A stretch of 64,000 nt of DNA, from contig JABSQO010000001.1 in NCBI GenBank assembly GCA_013215775.1, forward strand, positions 62,001 to 126,000. The letters are read 5' to 3'. The stretch is from Piscirickettsiaceae bacterium (GTDB lineage: Bacteria > Pseudomonadota > Gammaproteobacteria > Nitrosococcales > Methylophagaceae). Of this stretch, positions 1-7,929 are shown one piece after another (position 1 is the first letter of the stretch; the number at the start of each line of letters is the position of its first letter). Under the pieces are notes generated by a model. The model was not told the origin of the DNA, made no database searches, and was given only the letters and a program-made list of their open reading frames with translations. Both the position numbers and the translations under genes were made by a program.

Positions 1-131
1 TTTATAGTGATTCACATAATGATTTGCCCTTATTAAATCTTGTCGATCATCCTATTGCAGTGGATCCCGATCCAAAATTACAAGCGATTGCTCAGCAGAA
101 AGACTGGAAAATTCTCAGTTTCCGTCAATAA
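1..131 (+). CDS. HAD-IB family hydrolase, C-terminal fragment
   Basis: This is the last 43 residues of an open frame that enters from the left edge and stops with TAA at 129-131. It is too short for the ORF track. The frame reads [17 protein letters not shown], then a VDPDPKL stretch and the ending WKILSFRQ. The SDSxxDLP signature is motif IV of HAD subfamily IB phosphatases (SerB/CicA-like), where the aspartates bind magnesium, and the V-D-P-D-P-x-L continuation is typical of that subfamily. These are soluble phosphomonoesterases whose substrate cannot be told from this piece. It lies 44 nt upstream of gatB on the same strand and may be co-transcribed with it. Confidence 0.8.
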   Translation, partial: YSDSHNDLPLLNLVDHPIAVDPDPKLQAIAQQKDWKILSFRQ

Positions 132-175
132 TTGGTACAATTCTTCGTTTTTATTATTCACATCAGGCCATCATT

Positions 176-1618
176 ATGGAATGGGAAGTCGTCATTGGAT
201 TAGAAATCCACGCCCAACTCGCCACCAAAAGTAAAATTTTCTCCAGCGCTTCTACCGCATACGGTGCGGAACCTAATACACAAGCCTGCGCTGTTGATTT
301 AGGTCTCCCTGGTGTTCTGCCGGTGCTGAACCAAGAAGCGGTTAAAATGGCGATTAAATTTGGTTTAGCTATTGGTGCTGAGTTACCTAAACGATCTGTC
401 TTTGCGCGTAAAAACTATTTTTACCCTGACTTACCCAAAGGTTACCAAATTAGCCAATTTGAACACCCTATCGTTGCAAAAGGTGAGCTATCAATTGAAT
501 TAGAGGATGGTTCTGAACGGATCATCGGTATTACTCGTGCCCATTTAGAAGAAGATGCTGGTAAATCAATGCATGGCAACTTTCATGGTCAAACAGGTGT
601 TGACCTCAACCGTGCCGGCACACCTTTATTAGAAATCGTCTCTGATCCAGACATGCGCAGTGCAAAAGAAGCCGTCGCTTATATGAAGAAAATTCATTCC
701 CTCGTGCGTTATCTTGAAATTTGTGATGGCAATATGCAAGAAGGTTCTTTCCGCTGTGATTCCAATGTCTCTGTTCGTCCAAAAGGCCAAAAAGAGTTGG
801 GCACTCGTGCTGAAGTAAAAAACGTTAATTCATTTCGTAATGTTGAGCGCGCAATCAATATTGAAATTGAGCGTCAAATTGAATTGATTGAAGATGGTGG
901 CACCGTTGTACAAGAAACTCGTTTATACGACGCCGATAAAAATGAAACTCGCTCCATGCGTAGTAAAGAAGAAGCGAATGATTACCGTTATTTCCCTGAT
1001 CCTGATTTATTACCCGTCGTTTTAGAACAAGAAATGATCGAACAAATTCGTGCTACTTTGCCTGAACTACCTAACGCTAAACGTGACCGATTTGTGGCCG
1101 ATATGAACTTGTCACTTTATGATGCTTCGGTGCTGACTAGTAGCCGAGAATTGGCTGATTATTATGAAACTGTTCTAACTGCCTCTGATAATAAAGATCC
1201 TAAATTGTGTGCTAATTGGATTATTACCCAACTCTTAGGCGCTCTGAATAAAGCAGGTATTGATATTTCTGATTCCCCTATCAGTGCTCAACAGCTGGGC
1301 GGCTTATTAACTCGCATTAATGACAACACCATTTCAGGAAAAATTGCTAAACAAATCTTCGATAACCTCTGGAATGGAGAAGGTAAAGATGCTGATAGCA
1401 TCATCGAATCACAAGGTCTGAAACAAGTAACTGACAGTGGTGCAATTGAAGCCTTGGTCGATGAAGTAATTGCAAACAATCCTGATCAAGTTGAACAATA
1501 CCGTAGCGGTAAAGAGCAATTGTTAGGTTTCTTTGTTGGCCAGATTATGAAAGCTTCAAAGGGTAAAGCGAATCCAGCCCAAGTTAGTGAATTATTAAAA
1601 TCAAAACTCACTGACTAA
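176..1618 (+). CDS. gatB: Asp-tRNA(Asn)/Glu-tRNA(Gln) amidotransferase subunit B
   Basis: GatB is the tRNA-binding kinase subunit of the GatCAB complex. It activates the side-chain carboxylate of mischarged Glu-tRNA(Gln) or Asp-tRNA(Asn) with ATP so that ammonia from GatA can amidate it. The 480-residue product has the usual length. It opens with the diagnostic [12 protein letters not shown] and continues with [16 protein letters not shown] and [16 protein letters not shown] of the catalytic cradle, then [10 protein letters not shown]. The C-terminal third is the helical/YqeY domain that grips the tRNA. The ATG at 176 gives the family N-terminus MEWEVVIG. gatC and gatA are not immediately upstream, where a HAD gene sits instead. 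A strong terminator follows. Confidence 0.97.
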   Translation: MEWEVVIGLEIHAQLATKSKIFSSASTAYGAEPNTQACAVDLGLPGVLPVLNQEAVKMAIKFGLAIGAELPKRSVFARKNYFYPDLPKGYQISQFEHPIVAKGELSIELEDGSERIIGITRAHLEEDAGKSMHGNFHGQTGVDLNRAGTPLLEIVSDPDMRSAKEAVAYMKKIHSLVRYLEICDGNMQEGSFRCDSNVSVRPKGQKELGTRAEVKNVNSFRNVERAINIEIERQIELIEDGGTVVQETRLYDADKNETRSMRSKEEANDYRYFPDPDLLPVVLEQEMIEQIRATLPELPNAKRDRFVADMNLSLYDASVLTSSRELADYYETVLTASDNKDPKLCANWIITQLLGALNKAGIDISDSPISAQQLGGLLTRINDNTISGKIAKQIFDNLWNGEGKDADSIIESQGLKQVTDSGAIEALVDEVIANNPDQVEQYRSGKEQLLGFFVGQIMKASKGKANPAQVSELLKSKLTD

Positions 1619-1640
1619 ACTGATAATTTATTTTATCTAT

Positions 1641-1675
1641 AAAAAAGGCTGTGTTCTTTCGAACACAGCCTTTTT
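1641..1675. terminator. Bidirectional rho-independent terminator
   Basis: A perfect 10-bp stem GGCTGTGTTC / GAACACAGCC (1647-1656 and 1661-1670) closes on a TTTC tetraloop. It has six A on the left and five T on the right, so it can terminate both strands. It sits between the convergent ends of gatB and the DUF1097 gene and probably serves both. Confidence 0.93.
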
Positions 1676-1697
1676 AATTTATAACGTTGATGGTTAT

Positions 1698-2192
1698 TTA
1701 GTCACTCGTTAATATCGCTGATAACTTACCAGACAACATGCCGAAGACGGTACCAACAATCATTGATAATGAAATCACAACAACAGGATTAGATAAATCC
1801 ATTGCTGTAGTGCTTCCACCAACATGAATTGCATAAGCAGCTGTAGCTGCATAACCATAAACAAGCGTTGGCACAACAGATAATGCTGGTACTTGAGAAG
1901 CGAATACCAATATAAATACTGTTACGGCTACCCATACTGGTGCAGTGAGTGTATCACCAAGAGGAACCATGCCCATCATTGCAAACGCAATGCCGGCCAT
2001 TACCGCACCGAAAATACCACAAGCAATCGTATTTTTTAATGCTGCGCTATCAGCGCCATTGTGAAAATAAGAGCCCCACGCAATAAAGATTGCCCAAATG
2101 GTAACCATACCTGCTAATAGTCCGAAAGATAACCAAGTGGCTATGCCACCCAAAACACCAATACTTAATGATAATGCAACTAATCCTGACAT
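1698..2192 (-). CDS. DUF1097 family inner-membrane protein
   Basis: The 164-residue product is almost entirely hydrophobic, with about five predicted membrane segments (for example residues 5-30, 55-80, 85-105, 110-125 and 135-155). It resembles the DUF1097 family (E. coli YcdZ-like), whose members are small integral membrane proteins of unknown function. Glycine-rich helices such as GVLGGIATW and GTVFGMLSG suggest tight helix packing, as in small transporters or channels. It stands alone, convergent with gatB, with a long AT-rich region upstream. No substrate can be inferred. Confidence 0.75.
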   Translation of the reverse strand: MSGLVALSLSIGVLGGIATWLSFGLLAGMVTIWAIFIAWGSYFHNGADSAALKNTIACGIFGAVMAGIAFAMMGMVPLGDTLTAPVWVAVTVFILVFASQVPALSVVPTLVYGYAATAAYAIHVGGSTTAMDLSNPVVVISLSMIVGTVFGMLSGKLSAILTSD

Positions 2193-2604
2193 AATCTTCT
2201 CTCTCTCTGTTATTTAAGTAAATAATTCATATCCATCAGATCACACTGTATTTTTATTTTCTGACGCTGATGGGATTCCTATTCGAGGTTGCGTTAATCC
2301 GCAAATTCCTCGCCAGCCACTAGAACATATTTTTATATATTTATCAATAACTCCGTTTTTGTATCTAAATCAAGTCACTAACACTACCTATTAATATTCG
2401 TGTGCTAAATAGATGTTTTTTTCTTCCCATATTAAGAGTTTTTATTGGGGAACTATTTTTTGTGGGCTGCTTCACAGTTTTTCAAACTGAATATTTCTCT
2501 CCGAATAAAGTCAGGTAGTATTCACCAATCGTTCATACAATGGATTACAGTTACGGATGTCTGTCATTAATATTTATCTTCAACACTATTTAAATAGTTA
2601 AATT
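2193..2604. other. Intergenic region between divergent DUF1097 and FIST genes
   Basis: This 412-nt AT-rich gap separates two divergently transcribed genes and must hold both promoters. I see no convincing ORF and no clear -35/-10 pair. The only structure that stands out is an imperfect hairpin at 2284-2312: CGAGGTTGCG, loop TTAATC, then CGCAA-att-CCTCG. That is ten base pairs with a three-base bulge. It would fall in the 5' leader of the DUF1097 transcript. Its role is unknown. Confidence 0.4.
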
Positions 2605-3744
2605 ATGCAGTTTGAACAAGAACATCTCTCCTCGAAAATGGCATTGAATAAGTTGCCATCTGAATCTCCACTTCCTGATGCCGACTGGGTGCTGGTATTT
2701 GGTTCTGTTAAGCGCTTTAAAGAACGCAATTTCGGCCAAATATTACAAGATCGTTACCCAAATGCGCAGTTAATGGGCTGTACAACATCAGGTGAAATTG
2801 CTGATGATGGCGTTCATGATGACAGTATTCAAATTACGGCTATGAAATGGGAGAAAAGTACGCTTAAATTTGTTGCGAAACCTATCCCTAGTATGGCCCA
2901 ATCATTCGCATTAGGCGCTCAGATTGCCGAAGAACTTGACGGCACCGATCTTAAAGGCATATTTGTTTTAAGTGATGGTCTGCATGTAAATGGCTCCGAT
3001 CTTGTTGAAGGCCTACAAAGCGTACTGCCAGATACACCAATCACTGGTGGATTAGCTGGAGATGGAGCCGCCTTTACACAAACATTCCTATTACATGGCA
3101 CCAAAATACATGACAAAATCGTCACCGCTGTTGGCATTTATGGCAAAGATGCCATGATGACCAGTGGTGCCTTAGGTGGTTGGAAACCCTATGGTCCGCC
3201 CAGAAAAGTAACCCATTCAGTCCATAACGTTGTGTATGCGCTCGACGATAAACCTGCTCTACCTTTATACAAAATGTATATCGGATACTATGCCAAGGAA
3301 CTACCCGCATCGGGGCTCAACTTCCCTTTTGCGATCATGTCTGAAGATAAAAATATTAGTGTCATCCGAACTCTATTATCAATTGATGGGAAAGATAACA
3401 GTCTGACTTTTGCAGGTAATATTGCTCAAGGCTCAACCGTGCGCTTTCTGAAATCTGATCACGACAAGTTGGTTGATGGCGCCAGTGATGCTGCCCAACA
3501 AATTATTAATAAAAACATTAATCCTAATGACACGGCCATTGCCATTTGCGTGAGCTGTGTTGGTCGTAAACTTGTTATGGCAGATCAAGTCTCTGATGAG
3601 GTATTTGCCGTACAACGATTATTAGGAGTGAAAACAGGCATCACCGGCTTCTATTCTAATGGTGAAATATGTTCTGGTGAGGATGATGCTCACAGTCAGT
3701 TACATAATCAAACCATGACCATTGCCTATCTCAGTGAACACTAA
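2605..3744 (+). CDS. FIST domain sensory protein
   Basis: The 379-residue soluble protein has the two-part FIST architecture. An N-terminal FIST domain (about residues 25-215) carries LMGCTTSGEI and TPITGGLAGDGA. A FIST_C domain (about 220-365) ends with GVKTGITGFYSNGEI. FIST domains are predicted intracellular ligand sensors, possibly for amino acids, found in two-component and chemosensory proteins. Here the domain stands alone with no output module, so it would have to signal through a partner. The pil-chp chemosensory operon begins 1.5 kb away, but gshA intervenes on the other strand. The stop codon overlaps the 3' end of gshA by four bases. Confidence 0.85.
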   Translation: MQFEQEHLSSKMALNKLPSESPLPDADWVLVFGSVKRFKERNFGQILQDRYPNAQLMGCTTSGEIADDGVHDDSIQITAMKWEKSTLKFVAKPIPSMAQSFALGAQIAEELDGTDLKGIFVLSDGLHVNGSDLVEGLQSVLPDTPITGGLAGDGAAFTQTFLLHGTKIHDKIVTAVGIYGKDAMMTSGALGGWKPYGPPRKVTHSVHNVVYALDDKPALPLYKMYIGYYAKELPASGLNFPFAIMSEDKNISVIRTLLSIDGKDNSLTFAGNIAQGSTVRFLKSDHDKLVDGASDAAQQIINKNINPNDTAIAICVSCVGRKLVMADQVSDEVFAVQRLLGVKTGITGFYSNGEICSGEDDAHSQLHNQTMTIAYLSEH

Positions 3745-5021
3745 ATCTGAGCCAACTCCCTCGCTGCAGCCAATAATGCTAAGCGTGCAATCACACCATA
3801 AGCATAAAAACGATTAGGCTCTGCATCCGGCTCACCTTGCTTATCAGGGACATTACAGGGCTGAGCAAAAGCTAATGGCTCAAAATGCATACCTGGCGCA
3901 TTAAGGTTCTCGTCTTGGCCACGCCCAGTATGGACGCGATAAAAACCACCGACAACGAAATGGTCCATCATATAAATAACAGGCTCTGCAACAGCATTAT
4001 CATCACCTATCGTTTCAAAAGTATAAACCCCTTCTTGTACCAATACATTTTCAACTGTCATCCCCTCTTTAGCTGAAGACATTTTAGTTCGTTGTTTCCG
4101 ATTTAGGCTAGCAATTTCATCGGCACTTTTTATCGTCATTATGCCCATTCCATAGGTGCCTGAATCAGCTTTAACGATGACAAAAGGTTCTTTATCAATA
4201 CCATATTCGTCATATTTGTTTTGAATAGATTGCAGCATGCTTTCTACATTCTTATATAAACACTCACTTCCTGAGCGATCCATAAAATTGACTTCGCCGC
4301 ACTGCAATGACATAGGAGATACCAGCCAAGGATCAATATCAATTTGCTTAGCGAATTCCTGGGCAACACTATGATAATGTGTGAAGTGGTCGGATTTTTT
4401 GCGATCGGACCAACCTGCTGATAATGGTGGGATAACCTCTTGCTCTAATCCTTCCAAAATAGCTGGGCGACCCGCTGATAAATCATTATTCAATAAAACC
4501 AAACAAGGCGAAAAGTCACCTAATGCAACACGATTACCAACGCGTGTTAACGGTTCCAATCGGCATGTTTTTCCTGAAGGTAATTCAATCTCCATCAGCT
4601 CAGTCAGATCGTCACGAAGATTACCTATCCTTACTTCAACCCCTGCCTTCTCAAAAATTTCACGTAAGGTTTCCAAGCTCTCCAGATAAAACAAATTACG
4701 GGTGTGATTTTCAGCCACAATTAATACTTTTTTAGCACGAGGACAAACATGCTCAATTGCTGCTTGTACGGCATGGATACAAAGAGGCATGAAGGAAGAA
4801 TTAAGATTATTAAACCCTGCAGGGAATAGATTAGTATCAACGGGGGCTAATTTAAATCCCGCGTTACGTAAATCCACTGAAGCATAAAATGGCGCCGGTG
4901 TTAACAACCACTGTTCCCTTAACCATGATTCTACTTGTGTTTGATGTTGTAACAGATGCCTCTCAAGCTGCAATAAAGGGCCTTTTACAGCTGTTATAAG
5001 ATGAGGAACGCCAGAAATCAT
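3741..5021 (-). CDS. gshA: Glutamate-cysteine ligase (GshA_ferroox type)
   Basis: This is the first enzyme of glutathione synthesis: ATP, glutamate and cysteine give gamma-glutamylcysteine. The 426-residue protein fits the proteobacterial ligase family typified by Acidithiobacillus rather than the E. coli GshA fold. Recognisable parts are YASVDLRNAGFKLAPVDTNLFPAGFNNL near the N-terminus, the VIVKADSGTYGMGIM nucleotide-binding loop, and VVGGFYRVH near the C-terminus. Glutathione in methylotrophs supports redox balance and often formaldehyde detoxification, but no glutathione-dependent formaldehyde enzyme is seen nearby. It is monocistronic and convergent with the FIST gene. Confidence 0.9.
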   Translation of the reverse strand: MISGVPHLITAVKGPLLQLERHLLQHQTQVESWLREQWLLTPAPFYASVDLRNAGFKLAPVDTNLFPAGFNNLNSSFMPLCIHAVQAAIEHVCPRAKKVLIVAENHTRNLFYLESLETLREIFEKAGVEVRIGNLRDDLTELMEIELPSGKTCRLEPLTRVGNRVALGDFSPCLVLLNNDLSAGRPAILEGLEQEVIPPLSAGWSDRKKSDHFTHYHSVAQEFAKQIDIDPWLVSPMSLQCGEVNFMDRSGSECLYKNVESMLQSIQNKYDEYGIDKEPFVIVKADSGTYGMGIMTIKSADEIASLNRKQRTKMSSAKEGMTVENVLVQEGVYTFETIGDDNAVAEPVIYMMDHFVVGGFYRVHTGRGQDENLNAPGMHFEPLAFAQPCNVPDKQGEPDAEPNRFYAYGVIARLALLAAARELAQI

Positions 5022-5150
5022 AGTCTTGTCCTTATAAAATAGTCGAAATGAGGGTTATTGTGCTTACAACATGTGAACTACTGCACAGTTTGACAACTCT
5101 ATCTCGTTCATACTGCATTTTCGTATGAAAATAACCCATCTAGCAATGAA

Positions 5151-5170
5151 CACTTTATATTATTAAAGTG
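5151..5170. repeat. Perfect inverted repeat upstream of pilG
   Basis: Seven-base arms CACTTTA and TAAAGTG flank a six-base AT spacer. The 20-bp span matches a two-turn site for a dimeric regulator. It lies about 80 nt upstream of the pilG start, in the only gap that can hold the pil-chp promoter. A regulatory role is inferred from position only. Confidence 0.4.
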
Positions 5171-5248
5171 ACTAGCCTGACAGTAAAAAATGGGGTATCT
5201 TCATTATCTAATTTTCGAATATATTAAGTCTACAGGTATTGTTTTAGT

Positions 5249-5656
5249 GTGAGTGATAATCAAACAGAATTTTCTGGCTTAAAGGTCATGATAATCGATG
5301 ATAGCAAGACCATTCGTCGTTCTGCTGAGACCCTGCTTAAAAAAGCTGGGTGTGATGTATTAACGGCTGAGAATGGTTTTGAAGCATTGCCGATTATCAG
5401 TTCTCAACATCCTGATATACTTTTTATTGATATTATGATGCCGCGTCTAGATGGCTATCAAACTTGCTCATTAGTTAAAAGCAATCCCAATTTTAGTGAT
5501 ATACCTATCATTATGCTTTCAAGTAAAGATGGATTATTTGATCGTGCCAAAGGACGTGTTGTCGGAGCGGAACAATATCTTACCAAGCCATTTACCCGAG
5601 AGGATCTACTTGGTGCTATTCGTACTCATCTTCTCAACAAAGACAAGGATGTTTAA
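5249..5656 (+). CDS. pilG: Twitching motility response regulator PilG
   Basis: This is a single-domain CheY-like receiver of 135 residues. The acidic pocket is IDDSK, the phospho-acceptor lies in FIDIMMPRLDG, and the conserved lysine is in YLTKPFT. In Pseudomonas, PilG is phosphorylated by ChpA and promotes pilus extension through PilB and cAMP signalling. The operon order pilG-pilH-pilI-pilJ-chpA supports the assignment over a generic CheY. The start is GTG at 5249, with a modest AGGT about nine bases upstream. pilH follows after 5 nt. Confidence 0.88.
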   Translation: MSDNQTEFSGLKVMIIDDSKTIRRSAETLLKKAGCDVLTAENGFEALPIISSQHPDILFIDIMMPRLDGYQTCSLVKSNPNFSDIPIIMLSSKDGLFDRAKGRVVGAEQYLTKPFTREDLLGAIRTHLLNKDKDV

Positions 5657-5661
5657 TCGAC

Positions 5662-6033
5662 ATGGCTCTTATCCTCATAGCTGATGATTCACCAACGGAA
5701 GTTTATGTCCTAAAGAAAATCTTGGAAAAACATGATCACCAGGTCATTATTGCTGATGACGGCGAACAAGCAATGGAATTAACACATAGCAAACATCCCG
5801 CTCTCATCCTAATGGATGTCGTCATGCCAAAACTAAATGGTTTTCAAGCAACACGCCGTTTGAGCAAAGACCCAGCAACACAAAATATTCCTATCATTAT
5901 CGTATCCTCAAAAAATCAAGAGACTGATCGGCTTTGGGGCTTACGACAAGGTGCAAAGGGCTACTTGAGCAAACCCGTTACTGAAGAGCAGTTAATTACT
6001 GAAATTAACAATTTATTAGGGCTTTCCTCATGA
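5662..6033 (+). CDS. pilH: Twitching motility response regulator PilH
   Basis: This is a second single-domain receiver (123 residues), with IADDSPTE, the phospho-acceptor in LILMDVVMPKLNG and lysine in YLSKPVT. PilH is the paired regulator in the Pil-Chp system, thought to act as a phosphate sink or to drive retraction through PilT. It begins 5 nt after pilG, and its last codons overlap the pilI start in an ATGA arrangement, so the genes are translationally coupled. Confidence 0.88.
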   Translation: MALILIADDSPTEVYVLKKILEKHDHQVIIADDGEQAMELTHSKHPALILMDVVMPKLNGFQATRRLSKDPATQNIPIIIVSSKNQETDRLWGLRQGAKGYLSKPVTEEQLITEINNLLGLSS

Positions 6034-6578
6034 CTGTTGTCACTTCTCCAGCGGATATAATTGCTGTACTTCAGGATATTGAACGTCGCAGTCGGCAAGG
6101 CGCTATCAATACGACGCAAGATGATAACCAGAAAACATGGACTGCCATTGGTTTTCGAATAGCACAAAATAATTTTCTTATTCCTCTAAATGAAATTCTC
6201 GAAATATTCCCTGTGCCTGAGCAAGTAACGCCTGTCCCAAAATCACAACCTTGGGTATTTGGAATCGCTAATCTTCGCGGAGAAATGTTACCGTTATTCG
6301 ATCTTAAATATTTTTTATCGGGACATCCAACCAAGAGAAACAAACGTAGTCGTATCATCGTTATTAATCATCCCGAATTATACTCAGGACTACTCCTTGA
6401 CGAAGTGTTTGGCTTAAAACACTTTCCTCAAGAACCAAATTACGATGAGGTCCCTTCATCAGACAGTGATTTTTCGCCTTACATTAATGGCAAGATTACT
6501 CAACAAGATACGCGCTGGGACGTGTTTAGCTTTAACAAGCTGACTGCTGACCCACGATTTTTAAATGCCGCTGCATAA
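6030..6578 (+). CDS. pilI: CheW-like adaptor PilI
   Basis: This 182-residue CheW-domain protein has the typical core [20 protein letters not shown], then [21 protein letters not shown] (the CheW N-x-R-G-x-x-x-P-x-x-D motif), and [13 protein letters not shown]. It should link the PilJ receptor to the ChpA kinase at the cytoplasmic face of the pole. It overlaps pilH by four bases and precedes pilJ by 23 nt. Confidence 0.88.
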   Translation: MTVVTSPADIIAVLQDIERRSRQGAINTTQDDNQKTWTAIGFRIAQNNFLIPLNEILEIFPVPEQVTPVPKSQPWVFGIANLRGEMLPLFDLKYFLSGHPTKRNKRSRIIVINHPELYSGLLLDEVFGLKHFPQEPNYDEVPSSDSDFSPYINGKITQQDTRWDVFSFNKLTADPRFLNAAA

Positions 6579-6601
6579 TATTTGATTTCAGGATAATCAT
6601 T

Positions 6602-7864
6602 ATGAACTCAACAAGTAAACTCTTTATTTCCTCTCTAGTTTCAAAGAGAAATTTTTTAAACTTGATACTCACCTTCGCCTTTTCTGGCCTAACGGCTTAT
6701 GGTGTCTGGCTGCTTGCCACTAATCAATATCAACAATTTCTAAATGACCCATTAATGTTTGCTGCCGCTATTATTGCCAGTTTAGTTCTAACCATTATCA
6801 TGGTGCTACGGCTGGGCTACTTGCCTTCAAAAATATTAAAAAACTCTCTAGACACGATGGAGCTGCAAAATCGTCATAACCAAGATGCCATTTTAAGGTT
6901 GCTTGATGAGATGGGTGACCTTGCTGATGGTGACCTCACTGTATCGGCAACTGTCACCGAAGATATCACCGGCGCTATCGCAGACTCTGTTAACTATACT
7001 ATTGACGCCTTACGTAACCTAGTCGAGAACATCAACAATACCACGCTACAAGTTGCTTCAGCCGCGCAAGAAACACAGGCAACCGCATTGCACTTGACTG
7101 ATGCCAGTGATCACCAAGCAACACAAATAACTGAGGTCACAACAGCCATTACCGATATGGCCGCTTCTATTGAGCAAGTATCTCAAAATGCTAGCCAATC
7201 TTCCGATGTGGCAGCACAATCGGTAAGTCTTGCGGTGCAAGGTAATGCGGCGGTAAAAAAAGCCATCAATGGTATGGATACTATTCGCGAACAAATTCAA
7301 GAAACATCAAAACGTATTAAACGACTTGGTGAAAGTTCACAACAAATTGGCGACATCGTTGAATTAATCAATGACATCGCTGAACAAACTAACATTCTCT
7401 CGCTAAATGCTGCCGTTCAAGCAGCAATGGCAGGCGAAGCAGGTCGTGGTTTTGCCGTAGTTGCCGATGAAGTACAACGCTTGGCTGAACGTTCTGGTAA
7501 CGCCACCAAACAAATTGATGCCTTAGTCAAAACCATTCAAAGCGATACTAATGAGGCCATTAGTTCAATGGAACAAAGTACATCTGAGGTTGTTTCTGGA
7601 GCGAAATTATCACAAGATGCTGGGGCAGCACTTGAACAAATTGAAACTGTATCGCAACAACTTGCTGACTTAATTAACAATATTTCAGATGCCGCCAAAC
7701 AACAAGCTCAAGCGGCAGTGAGCACGGCAGATAACATGAACATAATTCAAGAGATAACGATGCAAACATCGACAGGCACCAACGAAAGTGCTGCATCTAT
7801 TGGGCGGTTATTAGAATTAACGAATGAACTCCGTACATCTGTTTCTGGCTTCAAACTACCGTAA
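6602..7864 (+). CDS. pilJ: Methyl-accepting chemotaxis receptor PilJ, no periplasmic domain
   Basis: The 420-residue receptor has two membrane helices (about 17-41 and 51-72) joined by a loop of only about ten residues. A HAMP-like segment (about 75-140) and a complete signalling coiled coil follow. The hairpin tip [31 protein letters not shown], near residue 260, has the PilJ-type Q-A[10 protein letters not shown] form, which supports orthology. Pseudomonas PilJ is about 680 residues and carries a large periplasmic sensor region, which is missing here. The input must therefore be sensed in the membrane or cytoplasm, or come from a partner protein such as a pilin. Confidence 0.85.
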   Translation: MNSTSKLFISSLVSKRNFLNLILTFAFSGLTAYGVWLLATNQYQQFLNDPLMFAAAIIASLVLTIIMVLRLGYLPSKILKNSLDTMELQNRHNQDAILRLLDEMGDLADGDLTVSATVTEDITGAIADSVNYTIDALRNLVENINNTTLQVASAAQETQATALHLTDASDHQATQITEVTTAITDMAASIEQVSQNASQSSDVAAQSVSLAVQGNAAVKKAINGMDTIREQIQETSKRIKRLGESSQQIGDIVELINDIAEQTNILSLNAAVQAAMAGEAGRGFAVVADEVQRLAERSGNATKQIDALVKTIQSDTNEAISSMEQSTSEVVSGAKLSQDAGAALEQIETVSQQLADLINNISDAAKQQAQAAVSTADNMNIIQEITMQTSTGTNESAASIGRLLELTNELRTSVSGFKLP

Positions 7865-7929
7865 CATTCAGCGACGATTAAAAGATGCCTTATTTCATCA
7901 CAATATTTACCACTGGCCTGGAGTAACAC

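Noticed and set aside
4381-4689. 102-aa plus-strand ORF inside gshA
   Set aside because: It is a frame shadow of gshA with low-complexity serine and lysine content and no domain.
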